DNA of 39,777 nt. It comes from Pseudostreptobacillus hongkongensis (GTDB lineage Bacteria; Fusobacteriota; Fusobacteriia; Fusobacteriales; Leptotrichiaceae). Position 1 is the first letter of the stretch, and each line of letters starts with the position of its first letter. The DNA lies in assembly GCF_001559795.1 (NCBI RefSeq), contig NZ_LOHY01000121.1, positions 1-39,777 on the forward strand, in the 5' to 3' direction. Shown piece by piece: positions 26,427 to 35,832 of this stretch. The notes under the pieces are model-generated. The model searched no databases. It was not told where the DNA came from and saw only the letters and a list, made by a program, of their open reading frames with translations. The position numbers were made by a program, and so were the translations under genes.

Positions 26427-27272
26427 ATGAAAGAATACTTGAGTAAATTACAAAAAATTATAAATCAAAATTTAGAAGAAACTCTTGAAAAAAATAAGAA
26501 TAATACATATTTTGATGATATGATGAAATACGCTGTATTACTTGGTGGGAAAAGAATAAGACCTATAATAATGTATATTTTAGCTGATATATATAATAAA
26601 GAATATGAAATGATAGAAAAAGAAGCACAGAGTATAGAACTTATACATGCATATTCTTTAGTTCATGACGATTTACCTTGTATGGATAATGATGAATATA
26701 GAAGAGGAAATTTAACAGTACATAAAAAATTTGGTGTGGCAAATGCTGTTCTTGTTGGAGATAGTCTATTAACTTTAGCATTTTTAGTTTTAGCAGAATC
26801 AGATTATTCTAATAAAAATAGTGTCATAACCTTATCATATTATTCTGGTAATAAAGGTATGATACTTGGACAATATTTAGATATTTTATCTGAAGGAAAA
26901 GATATATCATTAGATCAATTATTAGATATACATATAAGCAAAACAGCTATGTTATTAATGGCTAGTGTTGAACTTGCCTGTATCAGCTTAAAACTTGATA
27001 TAGATGTAAGGAAAATTTTGAGAAAATACATACTTTATTTAGGACTTGCATATCAAATTCAAGATGATATTTTAGAAATTGAAGGTAATTTTGAAAAAAC
27101 AGGTAAATTAAATACAGATTTTGAAAATGAAAAATCAACATGTCCATCTATTATTGGAATTGAAAAATCAAAAATTATGTGTAAAACATTTACAGATAAA
27201 GCAATTGATTTAGTCCAAGGAAATGAAAAATTAATAGAATTTGCAAATTTTTTACTTAAGAGGGAAGGATAA
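26427..27272 (+). CDS. ispA: Polyprenyl (farnesyl/geranyl) diphosphate synthase
   Basis: A 281-residue trans-prenyltransferase that builds C10-C20 isoprenoid diphosphates by head-to-tail condensation. The first Asp-rich motif is HDDLPCMDND (DDxxxxD class, typical of bacterial FPP synthases), with GGKRIRPI upstream binding diphosphate. The second motif is QIQDDILE. A Lys in KTAMLL and DxGKLNTDxxNEKST-like region (GKLNTDFENEKSTCPS) agree with IspA. The short spacing GTAAGTAATATG follows the xseB stop closely; an in-frame GTG at 26415 is less likely. It overlaps the pgeF start. Confidence 0.93.
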   Translation: MKEYLSKLQKIINQNLEETLEKNKNNTYFDDMMKYAVLLGGKRIRPIIMYILADIYNKEYEMIEKEAQSIELIHAYSLVHDDLPCMDNDEYRRGNLTVHKKFGVANAVLVGDSLLTLAFLVLAESDYSNKNSVITLSYYSGNKGMILGQYLDILSEGKDISLDQLLDIHISKTAMLLMASVELACISLKLDIDVRKILRKYILYLGLAYQIQDDILEIEGNFEKTGKLNTDFENEKSTCPSIIGIEKSKIMCKTFTDKAIDLVQGNEKLIEFANFLLKREG

Positions 27273-28009
27273 TGTTTACAGAAAAAAAATATTATTATAG
27301 TATAGATGAATTTACCAAATATGGTGTTGAAGCTATTTTTACTAAAAAGACAGCTGGAAATATGGCAGATTATATAGGGGAAAATGGTGAAAATAATAGG
27401 GATAAAATTTTAAAATTAATAAATTTTGAAAATAAAAAAATAGTACATGCTTTACAAAAACATACAAATAGAGTAGAATATATAGAAAAGTTAAAAGGCT
27501 TAGAAAATTTAACTGATATAGATGGATTTGTTACTAAAAGTAAAGAATTTGTAATTTTTACCTATTATGCTGATTGTTTACCTATATATATTTTAGATAA
27601 GAATCAAAAGGCTATAGGTCTTGCTCATTCTGGTTGGATAGGAACACATAATGAGATGATCAAGTCTTTAATAGATAAAATGGTATTAGAATTTAACTCT
27701 AAAAAAGAGGATCTATTGATAGCTTTAGGAATAGGAATATCTCAAGAAGACTATGAAGTTGGTGAAGAATTTTATATTAAATTTAAAGAAAAATTCCCTA
27801 ATTTATATAATGATGTATTTATAAATATCGATGGTAAATATTATTATGATAATACTAAACTGAATTATTTATTAGCTTTAGAAAATGGTATTTTAAAAGA
27901 AAATATATTTATAGATAATAGAGGAGTTAAAAATGCTAAAACATTTTCTTATAGACTTGATAAAGAAAATGTTGGAAGATCTGCTGCAATAATATTAATC
28001 AAGGAGTAG
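27272..28009 (+). CDS. pgeF: Peptidoglycan editing factor / laccase-domain protein (YfiH/PgeF family)
   Basis: A 245-residue protein with the conserved metal/active-site pieces of the family: His in LQKHTNRVEYIE (about 70), TYYADCLPIYI (Cys, about 110) and HSGWIGTHNEM (His, about 125; usually GWRGT). PgeF removes wrongly inserted L-Ser-type cell-wall precursors in E. coli; related proteins also oxidise phenols or act as purine nucleoside enzymes. ATG overlaps the stop of ispA (TAATG), with AGGGAAGG upstream. Confident about the family, less about substrate. Confidence 0.9.
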   Translation: MFTEKKYYYSIDEFTKYGVEAIFTKKTAGNMADYIGENGENNRDKILKLINFENKKIVHALQKHTNRVEYIEKLKGLENLTDIDGFVTKSKEFVIFTYYADCLPIYILDKNQKAIGLAHSGWIGTHNEMIKSLIDKMVLEFNSKKEDLLIALGIGISQEDYEVGEEFYIKFKEKFPNLYNDVFINIDGKYYYDNTKLNYLLALENGILKENIFIDNRGVKNAKTFSYRLDKENVGRSAAIILIKE

Positions 28010-28010
28010 T

Positions 28011-28301
28011 ATGAAAAAAAGAAATAGTCTTATACTAACTTTAATTTTTGCTTTGTTATTCATAATTTCAAATGATAAAATATATTCTACAAATTTAACT
28101 AGAGCTGTGTTTGGAAATGAAGTTAAATATACTGTAGAAGATAAAAAAGATGAAAATAAAGTATACATAAAAGAAGATAATAAAAATTATTATAAATTAA
28201 GAAATGAAAAGAAAATAAAAATTGAAAAATTAATTTTTAAGTTCTTTATTTTTTCATATAAAAAAATTGATGGTAGAAATGATTTGAAATATTTAGAATA
28301 A
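28011..28301 (+). CDS. Small membrane-anchored or exported basic protein, unknown
   Basis: This 96-residue protein is not recognised. The N-terminus (RNSLILTLIFALLFIISNDKIY) is a signal anchor or signal peptide; the rest is very Lys-rich and probably lies outside the cytoplasm. It directly follows pgeF (AAGGAG overlaps the pgeF stop, ATG at 28011), so it is translated from the same transcript. The following 47 bases are AT-rich with no clear promoter before secA. Confidence 0.6.
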   Translation: MKKRNSLILTLIFALLFIISNDKIYSTNLTRAVFGNEVKYTVEDKKDENKVYIKEDNKNYYKLRNEKKIKIEKLIFKFFIFSYKKIDGRNDLKYLE

Positions 28302-28348
28302 ATTACTTCTTATTTTAAAATTAAATTAATATTAAATATGGAGGAAAA

Positions 28349-30925
28349 ATGAAAGTAATTGATATAATTAATAAAATATTTGGAACATCAGATGAAAAAA
28401 TAATAAAAAAAATGAGGAAAGATGTAGAAAAAATAAATGCATTAGAGCCATCTATGGAAGCATTAACTGATGCAGAATTAGGAAATAAGACAAATGAGTT
28501 TAAAGAAAGATTAGCTAAAGGAGAAACTTTAGATGATTTATTAATTGAAGCATTTGCAGTTGTTAGAGAAACTGCAAAGAGATTAACTGGAATGAGAATT
28601 TACGATGTTCAATTAATAGGTGGTATGATAATTCATAGTGGAAGAATTGCAGAAATGAAAACAGGAGAAGGTAAAACTTTAATGTCAACATTAGCAATTT
28701 ATTTAAACGCATTAACTGGTAAAGGAGTTCATGTTGTTACAGTAAATGATTATCTAGCAAAAAGAGATAGAGATACTATGGCAGAAATTTATGAATTTTT
28801 AGGTTTAACATCAGGAGTAATTATAGCTAATCTTGATAATAATACAAGACGTGCTGCATATAATTCTGATATAACTTATGGTACTAATAATGAATTTGGA
28901 TTTGATTATTTAAGAGATAACATGGTTCATGATCCAAGTGAAAAAGTACAAAGAGAACATAATTATGCAATAGTTGATGAAATAGATTCAATATTAATAG
29001 ATGAAGCTAGAACACCTCTAATTATATCAGGTCCTGCTGAAGAAACTACTCATTGGTATGATGTATTTGCTAATGTTGTTTTAAGACTTAATAGAAGTTA
29101 TAAAACAGAAGAGATTAAAGATAAAAAAAATACAGTAATACCTGATGAAGATTGGGAAGATTATGAAGTTGATGAAAAAGCTCGTACGGTTACTATTACT
29201 GATAAAGGTATAGGAAATGTTGAAAAAATATTAGGTATAGATAACTTATATGCACCTGAATATGTTGAATTAACACATTTCTTATCTCAGGCTTTAAAAG
29301 CTAAAGAATTATTTAAAAGAGATAGAGACTATATAATAAATGAAAAAGATGAAGTTATAATAGTTGATGAATTTACTGGAAGATTGATGGACGGAAGAAG
29401 ATATTCTGATGGATTACACCAAGCTATAGAAGCTAAAGAACATATAAAGGTTGCTGGTGAAAATCAAACTTTAGCAACTATAACATTACAAAATTACTTC
29501 AGAATGTATAATAAACTATCAGGAATGACAGGGACTGCAAAAACAGAAGAAGAAGAGTTTAAACAAATATATAAATTAGGTGTTGTAGTAGTTCCAACAA
29601 ATAGACCAGTTCAAAGAATAGATATGCCAGATGTTGTTTATCAAACAACTCGTGCTAAACATAAAGCTATAGTTAGAAAAATAATAGAATTATTTGAAAA
29701 AGGGCAACCAGTTTTAGTAGGTACAGCATCTATTGAACATTCAGAGTTATTATCAAACTATCTTAAGAAAGCTGGTATTAAACATGAAGTTTTAAATGCT
29801 AAAAACCATGCAAGAGAAGCTGACATTGTAGCACAAGCTGGAAGATTTAAAACAGTAACGATAGCAACTAATATGGCTGGACGTGGTACAGATATTAAAC
29901 TTGGTGGAGATCCAGAATCATTTGCAGTTAAAATTGCGGAAAAAGGAACACCTGAATATGCTGAAGTTTTAAAAACTTATGAAAAAGATTGTGCTGAAAA
30001 TAAACAAAAAGTTTTAGATGCGGGTGGATTATTTATACTAGGTACTGAAAGACATGAAAGTAGAAGAATTGATAACCAATTAAGAGGAAGAGCGGGTCGT
30101 CAAGGAGATCCAGGTGCTTCTGAATTTTATCTATCATTAGAAGATGATCTTATGAGATTATTTGGTGGAGATAGAATTAAATCAATGATGTCTGCTTTAA
30201 AAATAGATGAAGATGAAGAACTAAGACATAAAAGAGTTTCTAAAGCAGTTGAAAATGCTCAAAAGAGAATAGAAAGTAGAAACTTCTCAACTAGAAAAAA
30301 TTTAATAGAGTATGATGATGTTAATAATATGCAAAGGGAAGTAATTTATAAACAAAGAAACCAAGTATTATACAATGAAAACTTAAGAGAATTAATTTAT
30401 GATATGTTAGATAATTCAGCAGTTGAATTAATAGATACTTATGTTTCTGACAATAAATCAGAATGGCAATTTGATGATTTAGAATCAAGATTAAATGAAG
30501 TTTATGCTATTTCACTTCCTCAAGGTTTAGAAAATGCTAAAAATAAAGATGAGTTATATGATATACTATATAACAATTTAAAAGCTATATATGATAATAA
30601 AGTTCAAGAAATTGGAGAAGAACAATTCTCTAAAATTGAAAGATATATAATGCTTGAAGTACTTGATCAAAAATGGAGACAAAACTTAAAAGATTTAACT
30701 GAGTTAAGAGAAGGTATTAATCTTCAATCTTATGGACAAAAAAATCCAGTTAATGAGTATAAGATTGCAAGTACAGATGTATATAATGATATGATAGATG
30801 GAATTAATAGAGAAACTACTGCGTTCTTATTAAAATTAAAATTAAGAGAACCTGAACCAGAAATTATAGAAGAAGAAATTGAAATAGAAGAAATTCCAAA
30901 ATCAAGAAGAGAAGAATTAGAATAA
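28349..30925 (+). CDS. secA: Preprotein translocase ATPase SecA
   Basis: SecA drives protein export through SecYEG. The 858 residues carry Walker [11 protein letters not shown] (about 103-112), VNDYLAKRD, the DEVD-type Walker [16 protein letters not shown] (about 210), [28 protein letters not shown] (about 505) and [11 protein letters not shown] (about 585). The C-terminus ends in acidic residues ([13 protein letters not shown]) without the CxCxSGxxxxxC/H zinc tail, so it lacks the SecB- and ribosome-linked metal site of many SecA proteins. GGAGG precedes the ATG. A terminator follows the stop directly. Confidence 0.98.
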   Translation: MKVIDIINKIFGTSDEKIIKKMRKDVEKINALEPSMEALTDAELGNKTNEFKERLAKGETLDDLLIEAFAVVRETAKRLTGMRIYDVQLIGGMIIHSGRIAEMKTGEGKTLMSTLAIYLNALTGKGVHVVTVNDYLAKRDRDTMAEIYEFLGLTSGVIIANLDNNTRRAAYNSDITYGTNNEFGFDYLRDNMVHDPSEKVQREHNYAIVDEIDSILIDEARTPLIISGPAEETTHWYDVFANVVLRLNRSYKTEEIKDKKNTVIPDEDWEDYEVDEKARTVTITDKGIGNVEKILGIDNLYAPEYVELTHFLSQALKAKELFKRDRDYIINEKDEVIIVDEFTGRLMDGRRYSDGLHQAIEAKEHIKVAGENQTLATITLQNYFRMYNKLSGMTGTAKTEEEEFKQIYKLGVVVVPTNRPVQRIDMPDVVYQTTRAKHKAIVRKIIELFEKGQPVLVGTASIEHSELLSNYLKKAGIKHEVLNAKNHAREADIVAQAGRFKTVTIATNMAGRGTDIKLGGDPESFAVKIAEKGTPEYAEVLKTYEKDCAENKQKVLDAGGLFILGTERHESRRIDNQLRGRAGRQGDPGASEFYLSLEDDLMRLFGGDRIKSMMSALKIDEDEELRHKRVSKAVENAQKRIESRNFSTRKNLIEYDDVNNMQREVIYKQRNQVLYNENLRELIYDMLDNSAVELIDTYVSDNKSEWQFDDLESRLNEVYAISLPQGLENAKNKDELYDILYNNLKAIYDNKVQEIGEEQFSKIERYIMLEVLDQKWRQNLKDLTELREGINLQSYGQKNPVNEYKIASTDVYNDMIDGINRETTAFLLKLKLREPEPEIIEEEIEIEEIPKSRREELE

Positions 30926-30951
30926 GATATGGAAAACCATATCTTTTTTTC
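30925..30951 (+). terminator. Rho-independent terminator after secA
   Basis: A perfect 8-bp stem AGATATGG / CCATATCT (30925-30932 and 30937-30944) with AAAA loop, followed by seven T. The stem begins within the secA stop codon. Confidence 0.9.
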
Positions 30952-30980
30952 TTGACAAGTAGCTATTAAATGTGTTAATA
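30952..30980 (+). promoter_or_regulatory. Promoter of the rplU-prp-rpmA operon
   Basis: TTGACA (30952-30957), 17 bases, TTAATA (30975-30980). Confidence 0.75.
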
Positions 30981-30987
30981 TACTATG

Positions 30988-31034
30988 TATGCATGAGTTA
31001 GGTGGCTAATACCTAACGCAGCGATATTGAATTT
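30988..31034 (+). promoter_or_regulatory. Candidate ribosomal-protein leader hairpin upstream of rplU
   Basis: GTTAGGT (30998-31004) pairs with ACCTAAC (31012-31018) around a 7-base loop (GGCTAAT), in the short 5' leader of rplU. L21 leaders in other bacteria bind L21 for feedback control; here only the hairpin is seen. Sequence match to a known leader family was not established. Confidence 0.4.
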
Positions 31035-31046
31035 GGAGGTGAACGT

Positions 31047-31343
31047 ATGTTTGCAGTGATTAAAACTGGAGGAAAACAGTATAAAGTTGAAGTAGGTTCA
31101 TTATTGAAAGTTGAAAAATTAGCCGTTGAAGAAGGAAGCGAAGTTACTTTTGAAGAAGTATTAATGGTTGGTGATAAAGTTGGATCACCACTAGTTGATG
31201 GAGCAAAAGTAGTAGCTACAGTTAAAGAACACGGAAAAGGTAAAAAAGTAATCAACTTTAAATATAATAAAAAGACATACTACAGAAAAAAAGGTCATAG
31301 ACAACAATATACTTTAATCGAAGTTAAAGATATTAAAGGATAA
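31047..31343 (+). CDS. rplU: 50S ribosomal protein L21
   Basis: 98 residues, matching L21 throughout: [57 protein letters not shown] (the GxxRKxGHRQxxT RNA-contact end). GGAGGTG lies 6 bases before ATG 31047. It heads the conserved L21-Prp-L27 operon. A reverse-strand open frame over it (31013-31255) is a shadow. Confidence 0.98.
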   Translation: MFAVIKTGGKQYKVEVGSLLKVEKLAVEEGSEVTFEEVLMVGDKVGSPLVDGAKVVATVKEHGKGKKVINFKYNKKTYYRKKGHRQQYTLIEVKDIKG

Positions 31344-31345
31344 TA

Positions 31346-31681
31346 ATGACAAAAATTGAATTTTCTGAAAAAGAAGATAAAATTCTAAGCTTTTTAATAA
31401 AAGGGCATACACAGAATAATACATATGGAAATGATATAGTCTGTGCATCAATTTCTGCAACTTCTCAAATGACCTTAAACGGTATAATTGAAGTATTAAA
31501 TGTTAAGAAATTGAATTATGAAATTAAAGATGGATATATGCTATGTGATTTAAGTGATTGTTCATTTGAAGAAATAGAAAAATCTCAAAGTATGTTAATT
31601 TCATTGAAATTGATATTAGAAGAAATAGCAAGAAACTATCCTAAAAACGTACAATTTAGAATTAGGAGGTATGGGAAATGA
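31346..31681 (+). CDS. prp: Ribosomal-processing cysteine protease Prp
   Basis: A 111-residue protein. The catalytic His is in KGHTQ (H21), and the Cys is in [12 protein letters not shown] (C33), in the family spacing. Prp removes the N-terminal extension of L27, a step shown to be essential in Staphylococcus aureus and expected where L27 is extended. It lies between rplU and rpmA as in Firmicutes and Fusobacteria. The last 4 bases overlap the rpmA ATG. Confidence 0.95.
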   Translation: MTKIEFSEKEDKILSFLIKGHTQNNTYGNDIVCASISATSQMTLNGIIEVLNVKKLNYEIKDGYMLCDLSDCSFEEIEKSQSMLISLKLILEEIARNYPKNVQFRIRRYGK

Positions 31682-31968
31682 TATTAAAGTTGAATTTACA
31701 ATTATTCGCCTCAAAAAAAGGACAAGGGTCAACTAAAAATGGTAGAGACTCAAACCCTAAATATTTAGGAGTAAAAAGATATGATGGTGAAGCTGTTAAA
31801 GCAGGAAATATAATTGTTAGACAAAGAGGAACTAAGTTCCACCCAGGTAATAATATGGGACTTGGTAAAGATTACACTTTATTTGCTTTAGTTGATGGAT
31901 TCGTAAAATTCGAAACTTTCAAAGGTAAAAAAAGAGTAAGTGTTTATGCAGAAAAGATAGTTAAATAA
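31678..31968 (+). CDS. rpmA: 50S ribosomal protein L27 with Prp-cleaved N-terminal extension
   Basis: 96 residues. The N-terminus [10 protein letters not shown] precedes [15 protein letters not shown], the usual L27 start; by analogy with S. aureus (LNLQFF/ASKKG), Prp should cut after F10. Downstream, [29 protein letters not shown] and [14 protein letters not shown] confirm L27, a peptidyl-transferase-centre protein. AGGAGG(T) of its ribosome site lies inside the prp gene. A terminator ends the operon. Confidence 0.98.
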   Translation: MILKLNLQLFASKKGQGSTKNGRDSNPKYLGVKRYDGEAVKAGNIIVRQRGTKFHPGNNMGLGKDYTLFALVDGFVKFETFKGKKRVSVYAEKIVK

Positions 31969-31974
31969 TATATT

Positions 31975-32000
31975 AAGCTCTCTATTGAGAGCCTTTTTTA
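31975..32000 (+). terminator. Rho-independent terminator after rpmA
   Basis: Stem GCTCTC / GAGAGC (31977-31982 and 31987-31992) with TATT loop, followed by CTTTTTT. Confidence 0.85.
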
Positions 32001-32021
32001 TATATATTGATTCTTTAACTC

Positions 32022-32050
32022 TTGACAAGATATAATTTTAAATGTAAAAT
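32022..32050 (+). promoter_or_regulatory. Promoter of the 999-aa outer-membrane protein gene
   Basis: TTGACA (32022-32027), 17 bases, TAAAAT (32045-32050), 31 bases before the start codon. It is among the closest to consensus in the window, suggesting strong expression. Confidence 0.85.
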
Positions 32051-32080
32051 ATTTATATAAAATAAAAAAGGAGCAAACTA

Positions 32081-35080
32081 ATGAAAAAAATTTTAATAGC
32101 TTCACTTATACTAGCTTGTATTAGTTATAGTATAGAAGTTGAGACAGAAATTAAAGTGGGGGCAAATGCTACTTGGGGTGCTGATGGAATAGCGTATCCA
32201 TATTCACACTTAAGTAATATGTTGAGAATATCATTAGCAAGGGAAAATACTTTTGATGAAAAATGGCCTGAAATTCCCGATTTTACTCCAAATAATAGTG
32301 GATCTAATAATAACACAGGAAATACTGAAACAGGAGCTAATACAGGGCAACCGAGTAAGCCTATATATGTTGATTCACAAGCTGAAAAAGATAGATTACT
32401 TTCTAAAAGATATCTATTAAGAGGAATACAATTTGATAAAACTCTTTTAGATGCTAATGTAAAAATAAAAGATTATGGAACAAAATTTGGGGTAGTAGTT
32501 AAAGGAAGACCTAATAGATATGATCAAGGTTGGAGTCTGTTTGATGTAAATAGAGCATATTTTACTTTAGATGTTGATACAGATCCTGTAAAATTAAATT
32601 CAGTACTATATTTAAAAGGATATGAAAAAGGAACTCCAGGACTTAATAGATTTTCAGAAGAAGGTTATAGAGATCCTAAAAAACATGGTCAACTTGATGT
32701 TAAAGCAAGTATTACACCTTTTAAGTTTATAATTACACCTGATGTAGATTTAGAATATAAAGGAACTTTAAAAGAACATTTTGATTATAAATTAAAACCA
32801 GGATTTAAATTAAATATTTATGAAGATGATAATAATGAAATATCAGTTTCTACTAAAATGCAAATTTTAAAGAATAATAATGAAGATGTAATAAATTATT
32901 TATCAGATGATATTGCCTTCTTAAGTCCAGGTAATAGAGAAATTGAATACTTTAAAAATTGGGAAATAGGTAAATTAATATTAGATGAAACATATAATAA
33001 AGATAAAACTATTCTTGGTAAAGATGGTAAAGCAGCTTATAGATATATAGGACAAAGAGATCCAAAACTTGGTCATTTAAGTGGATTAAATGGAAGTATA
33101 AGAAGTGTTGGAACTCCTACAGGATCTTTATATGGTGAAAGTTTCTTTGAAAAAGCAACTAAAGCAGTACTTAATAAAGCTATAGATAATTTAGAAAAAG
33201 ATTCAACTTTAAGTTCTTTAACGAATGATTTAAGAGATAAAGTTAAAGAAGGTGGATTTGGTAATGGAATATTTAGTACTAAATTATTATTTATAGGTAA
33301 GTACTTATTAAAAATAAAGCAATTAGAAAAAGAAGTAAATAAAATATTAGAAAATAAAAATGGTGAATATGATAAAATAGTAGAACCTATTATTAATGAA
33401 ATTTTTGCTATGACTAAAATAGATAATAAAGGAAACTTATCTGATTTTAATGCTATACACTATATACCTAGAGAATATAGAAGTTGGCTTGGAAATACTT
33501 TACCAGAAATTCCTTATGAAGATAGTATTGCAAATAAAGAAAAAAGAAAAAATGAGGCACCAGAAAGAAAAGTAATAGTAGGTAAAGATCCAAGTAAACC
33601 ACAAGTAAATCCAGGAACACCTGGAAATTCAGGAGAAAATCCTATGGATTCTAAACCAACAGTTTATCCAGAAGATACTAACAAAACTGTGGTACTTGGA
33701 AGTAATAAAGAAAATAAAGGAAAAATATATGTTGCACAAGATTCAAGAAGAAGTATTTTTGCAAGTGAACTTAAGAAACCTTTATATAATCTTGCAACTT
33801 TAATTAAATCAGGTTCTAGTAATAAAAATTGGTTAAATTTAATATTTAAAGGTAGTGACTTATTTGATAATCTATTTGTTGAATCTAATGGTAAATCTTT
33901 AATGACTAGAATGTTATATAATTCAGAAGAATTGTCATCTTTTGATATGTTTTCAAGTTTACGAATAAGTGAAAGTGAATCTGATAAGAGAAGTAAAGAA
34001 TATTTAGGAGGATATTTATCAACTATAAAAAATGCTAATAATAAATTAGAAGGTTATAAAGTTACTGAAAATAAACCTAGTATATTAACTGGATATGATT
34101 TTAGTATTAATTATAAAAATAAAAAAGTTCCTCTTAGTATAAAATTTAATGCTTTATGGAATGGAAGCGAAAGAACTTCAGAAATTGTTACAGATTATAC
34201 ATTAAATAAATCTGATAAAAGTTTAAGAGATATAGGTAAAGATTCATATTTAGAATATTTAGTTACAACTAAAAAAATAGCTGAAAGAAATCAAGTTAAA
34301 TATGAATTTAAAGGAATGACAAATACTAAAGAAACTACATCACATCATAATTTAGACTTTAGTTTAAAATATGATGACAATAAATTAAAAGTTGAAACTG
34401 CAATTAATACAGATATAAATCGTATACATTTTTCTAGTTCTGAAGATGAAATTATGAAATATACCTATGATAAACCTGGTTTCTTTAGTACAAGTAGGAA
34501 AACAGAAAGTATGGAAATGGTACATAAACTTAACGCTTCTTATGCAAACTATATATTTAAACCAAGTTTAAATTTATCATATATAGCAGAACCAAATAAA
34601 TATTTTGAATTAGTTCCTAAGTTATTATATGAAGGTAAATTTGAATATAAACAATATGAAAAAATTGAAGGTGCAGAATATTTAAAATCTGATGAAGGTA
34701 AGGATAATTCTAAATTAACTGAATTAAAAATAGATGTATTTAAAAGAGATGAAAATAATAAACTTATAAAAGCTCAAAATGCACCTAAAACAGGTAATGA
34801 AGAATTTGATAATTTAGAAGCTGGATCTTCAGTAGATATTTCTAAATATTCTAAATTTATATTTACTGATATAGAAAAAACATTTGAAAAAGAAAAACAA
34901 GTTGGAAAATCTAGATGGAAAGATCCTATGAATATATTTGTTCCAGCCTTAGATGTTTATTATAAACCACTTGATTTTGTTAAATTAGGATATCATTTCT
35001 TAATGCCTGTTGTATTAAAAGGTAAAAATATTGATGGATTCTTTATTAGAAATGGATTAAGTGCTACAGTACACTTTTAG
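32081..35080 (+). CDS. Large outer-membrane beta-barrel protein, unknown
   Basis: A 999-residue exported protein. The signal peptide is KKILIASLILACISYS (cleavage near 17). No recognised family name. The body is rich in Asn, Lys, Asp and Tyr with many short amphipathic strands (FKFIITPDVDLEYKG, FKLNIYEDDNNEISVSTKM, NLDFSLKYDDNKLKVETAI, ASYANYIFKPSLNLSYIAE), and the last strand ends IRNGLSATVHF, with the terminal Phe that marks outer-membrane barrels. Two low-complexity linkers stand out: Asn/Gly/Thr-rich at about 66-90 and Pro/Gly-rich at about 497-540. It has a strong private promoter and a perfect terminator. A surface structural protein or porin is likely. Confidence 0.8.
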   Translation: MKKILIASLILACISYSIEVETEIKVGANATWGADGIAYPYSHLSNMLRISLARENTFDEKWPEIPDFTPNNSGSNNNTGNTETGANTGQPSKPIYVDSQAEKDRLLSKRYLLRGIQFDKTLLDANVKIKDYGTKFGVVVKGRPNRYDQGWSLFDVNRAYFTLDVDTDPVKLNSVLYLKGYEKGTPGLNRFSEEGYRDPKKHGQLDVKASITPFKFIITPDVDLEYKGTLKEHFDYKLKPGFKLNIYEDDNNEISVSTKMQILKNNNEDVINYLSDDIAFLSPGNREIEYFKNWEIGKLILDETYNKDKTILGKDGKAAYRYIGQRDPKLGHLSGLNGSIRSVGTPTGSLYGESFFEKATKAVLNKAIDNLEKDSTLSSLTNDLRDKVKEGGFGNGIFSTKLLFIGKYLLKIKQLEKEVNKILENKNGEYDKIVEPIINEIFAMTKIDNKGNLSDFNAIHYIPREYRSWLGNTLPEIPYEDSIANKEKRKNEAPERKVIVGKDPSKPQVNPGTPGNSGENPMDSKPTVYPEDTNKTVVLGSNKENKGKIYVAQDSRRSIFASELKKPLYNLATLIKSGSSNKNWLNLIFKGSDLFDNLFVESNGKSLMTRMLYNSEELSSFDMFSSLRISESESDKRSKEYLGGYLSTIKNANNKLEGYKVTENKPSILTGYDFSINYKNKKVPLSIKFNALWNGSERTSEIVTDYTLNKSDKSLRDIGKDSYLEYLVTTKKIAERNQVKYEFKGMTNTKETTSHHNLDFSLKYDDNKLKVETAINTDINRIHFSSSEDEIMKYTYDKPGFFSTSRKTESMEMVHKLNASYANYIFKPSLNLSYIAEPNKYFELVPKLLYEGKFEYKQYEKIEGAEYLKSDEGKDNSKLTELKIDVFKRDENNKLIKAQNAPKTGNEEFDNLEAGSSVDISKYSKFIFTDIEKTFEKEKQVGKSRWKDPMNIFVPALDVYYKPLDFVKLGYHFLMPVVLKGKNIDGFFIRNGLSATVHF

Positions 35081-35083
35081 TAT

Positions 35084-35116
35084 AAATATTGCTCTTGTGA
35101 GCAATATTTTTATTTT
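35084..35116 (+). terminator. Rho-independent terminator after the large outer-membrane protein
   Basis: A perfect 11-bp stem AAATATTGCTC / GAGCAATATTT (35084-35094 and 35099-35109) with TTGT loop, followed by T-rich sequence. Confidence 0.9.
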
Positions 35117-35125
35117 AATGATAAT

Positions 35126-35154
35126 TTGCAATAATTTTTTAAATAATGTACTAT
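35126..35154 (+). promoter_or_regulatory. Promoter of the nth operon
   Basis: TTGCAA (35126-35131), 17 bases, TACTAT (35149-35154), 33 bases before nth. Confidence 0.55.
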
Positions 35155-35187
35155 ATAATAAGGAAAAAGTTTTAAATTGGGGGAAAT

Positions 35188-35832
35188 ATGACAAATAAGG
35201 ATAAAATTAAATATATAATGGATATATTATCTAAAAAATTTGGAAAACCTAAAACGGCCTTAAATTATAATAATGAATATCAATTAATGGTTGCTGTAGT
35301 TCTTTCAGCACAATGTACAGATGCTAGAGTTAATATAGTTACAGAAGAACTTTTTAAATTAGTTGAAAAACCTGAAGATATAGATAATATGGAACTTTCT
35401 GAACTTGAAAAAAGAATATATCAAACAGGATTTTATAAAAATAAAGCGCTAAATTTGAAAAAAAATGCTAGAATATTAATAGAAAAGTATAATTCTAAAT
35501 TACCTCAAACATTAGAAGAATTGATAGAATTACCGGGTGTTGGAAGAAAAACTGCTAATGTTTTGTTAGGCGATTTGTGGAATAAAAGAATAGGTATAGT
35601 TGTTGATACTCATGTTAAAAGACTTTCCAATTTAATTGGTTTTGTAAATACTGACAATCCAGAAAAAATTGAAAAAGAGTTAATAAAAATAATTCCTAAA
35701 AAATATTGGTATGAATATTCACATTATTTAATTTTACAAGGAAGAGATAAATGTATAGCAAGAAGACCTAAATGTAGTGAGTGTGAAATAAGAAAATATT
35801 GTGATTATGGAAGAAAGAAAGGTGATATATGA
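35188..35832 (+). CDS. nth: Endonuclease III (DNA glycosylase/AP lyase)
   Basis: Nth removes oxidised pyrimidines. The 214 residues hold the helix-hairpin-helix LPGVGRKTANVLL with catalytic K121, the second catalytic Asp D140 in VDTHVKRL, and a [4Fe-4S] cluster C-x6-C-x2-C-x5-C (C189, C196, C199, C205). Length and order match E. coli Nth (211). GGGGGAAAT precedes ATG 35188. It overlaps the next gene by 4 bases. Confidence 0.97.
   Translation: MTNKDKIKYIMDILSKKFGKPKTALNYNNEYQLMVAVVLSAQCTDARVNIVTEELFKLVEKPEDIDNMELSELEKRIYQTGFYKNKALNLKKNARILIEKYNSKLPQTLEELIELPGVGRKTANVLLGDLWNKRIGIVVDTHVKRLSNLIGFVNTDNPEKIEKELIKIIPKKYWYEYSHYLILQGRDKCIARRPKCSECEIRKYCDYGRKKGDI

Noticed and set aside
31013-31255. 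Reverse-strand open frame opposite rplU
   Set aside because: It is antisense to a certain L21 gene and Pro/Ser/Thr-rich as expected from mirrored codons, with no family resemblance.
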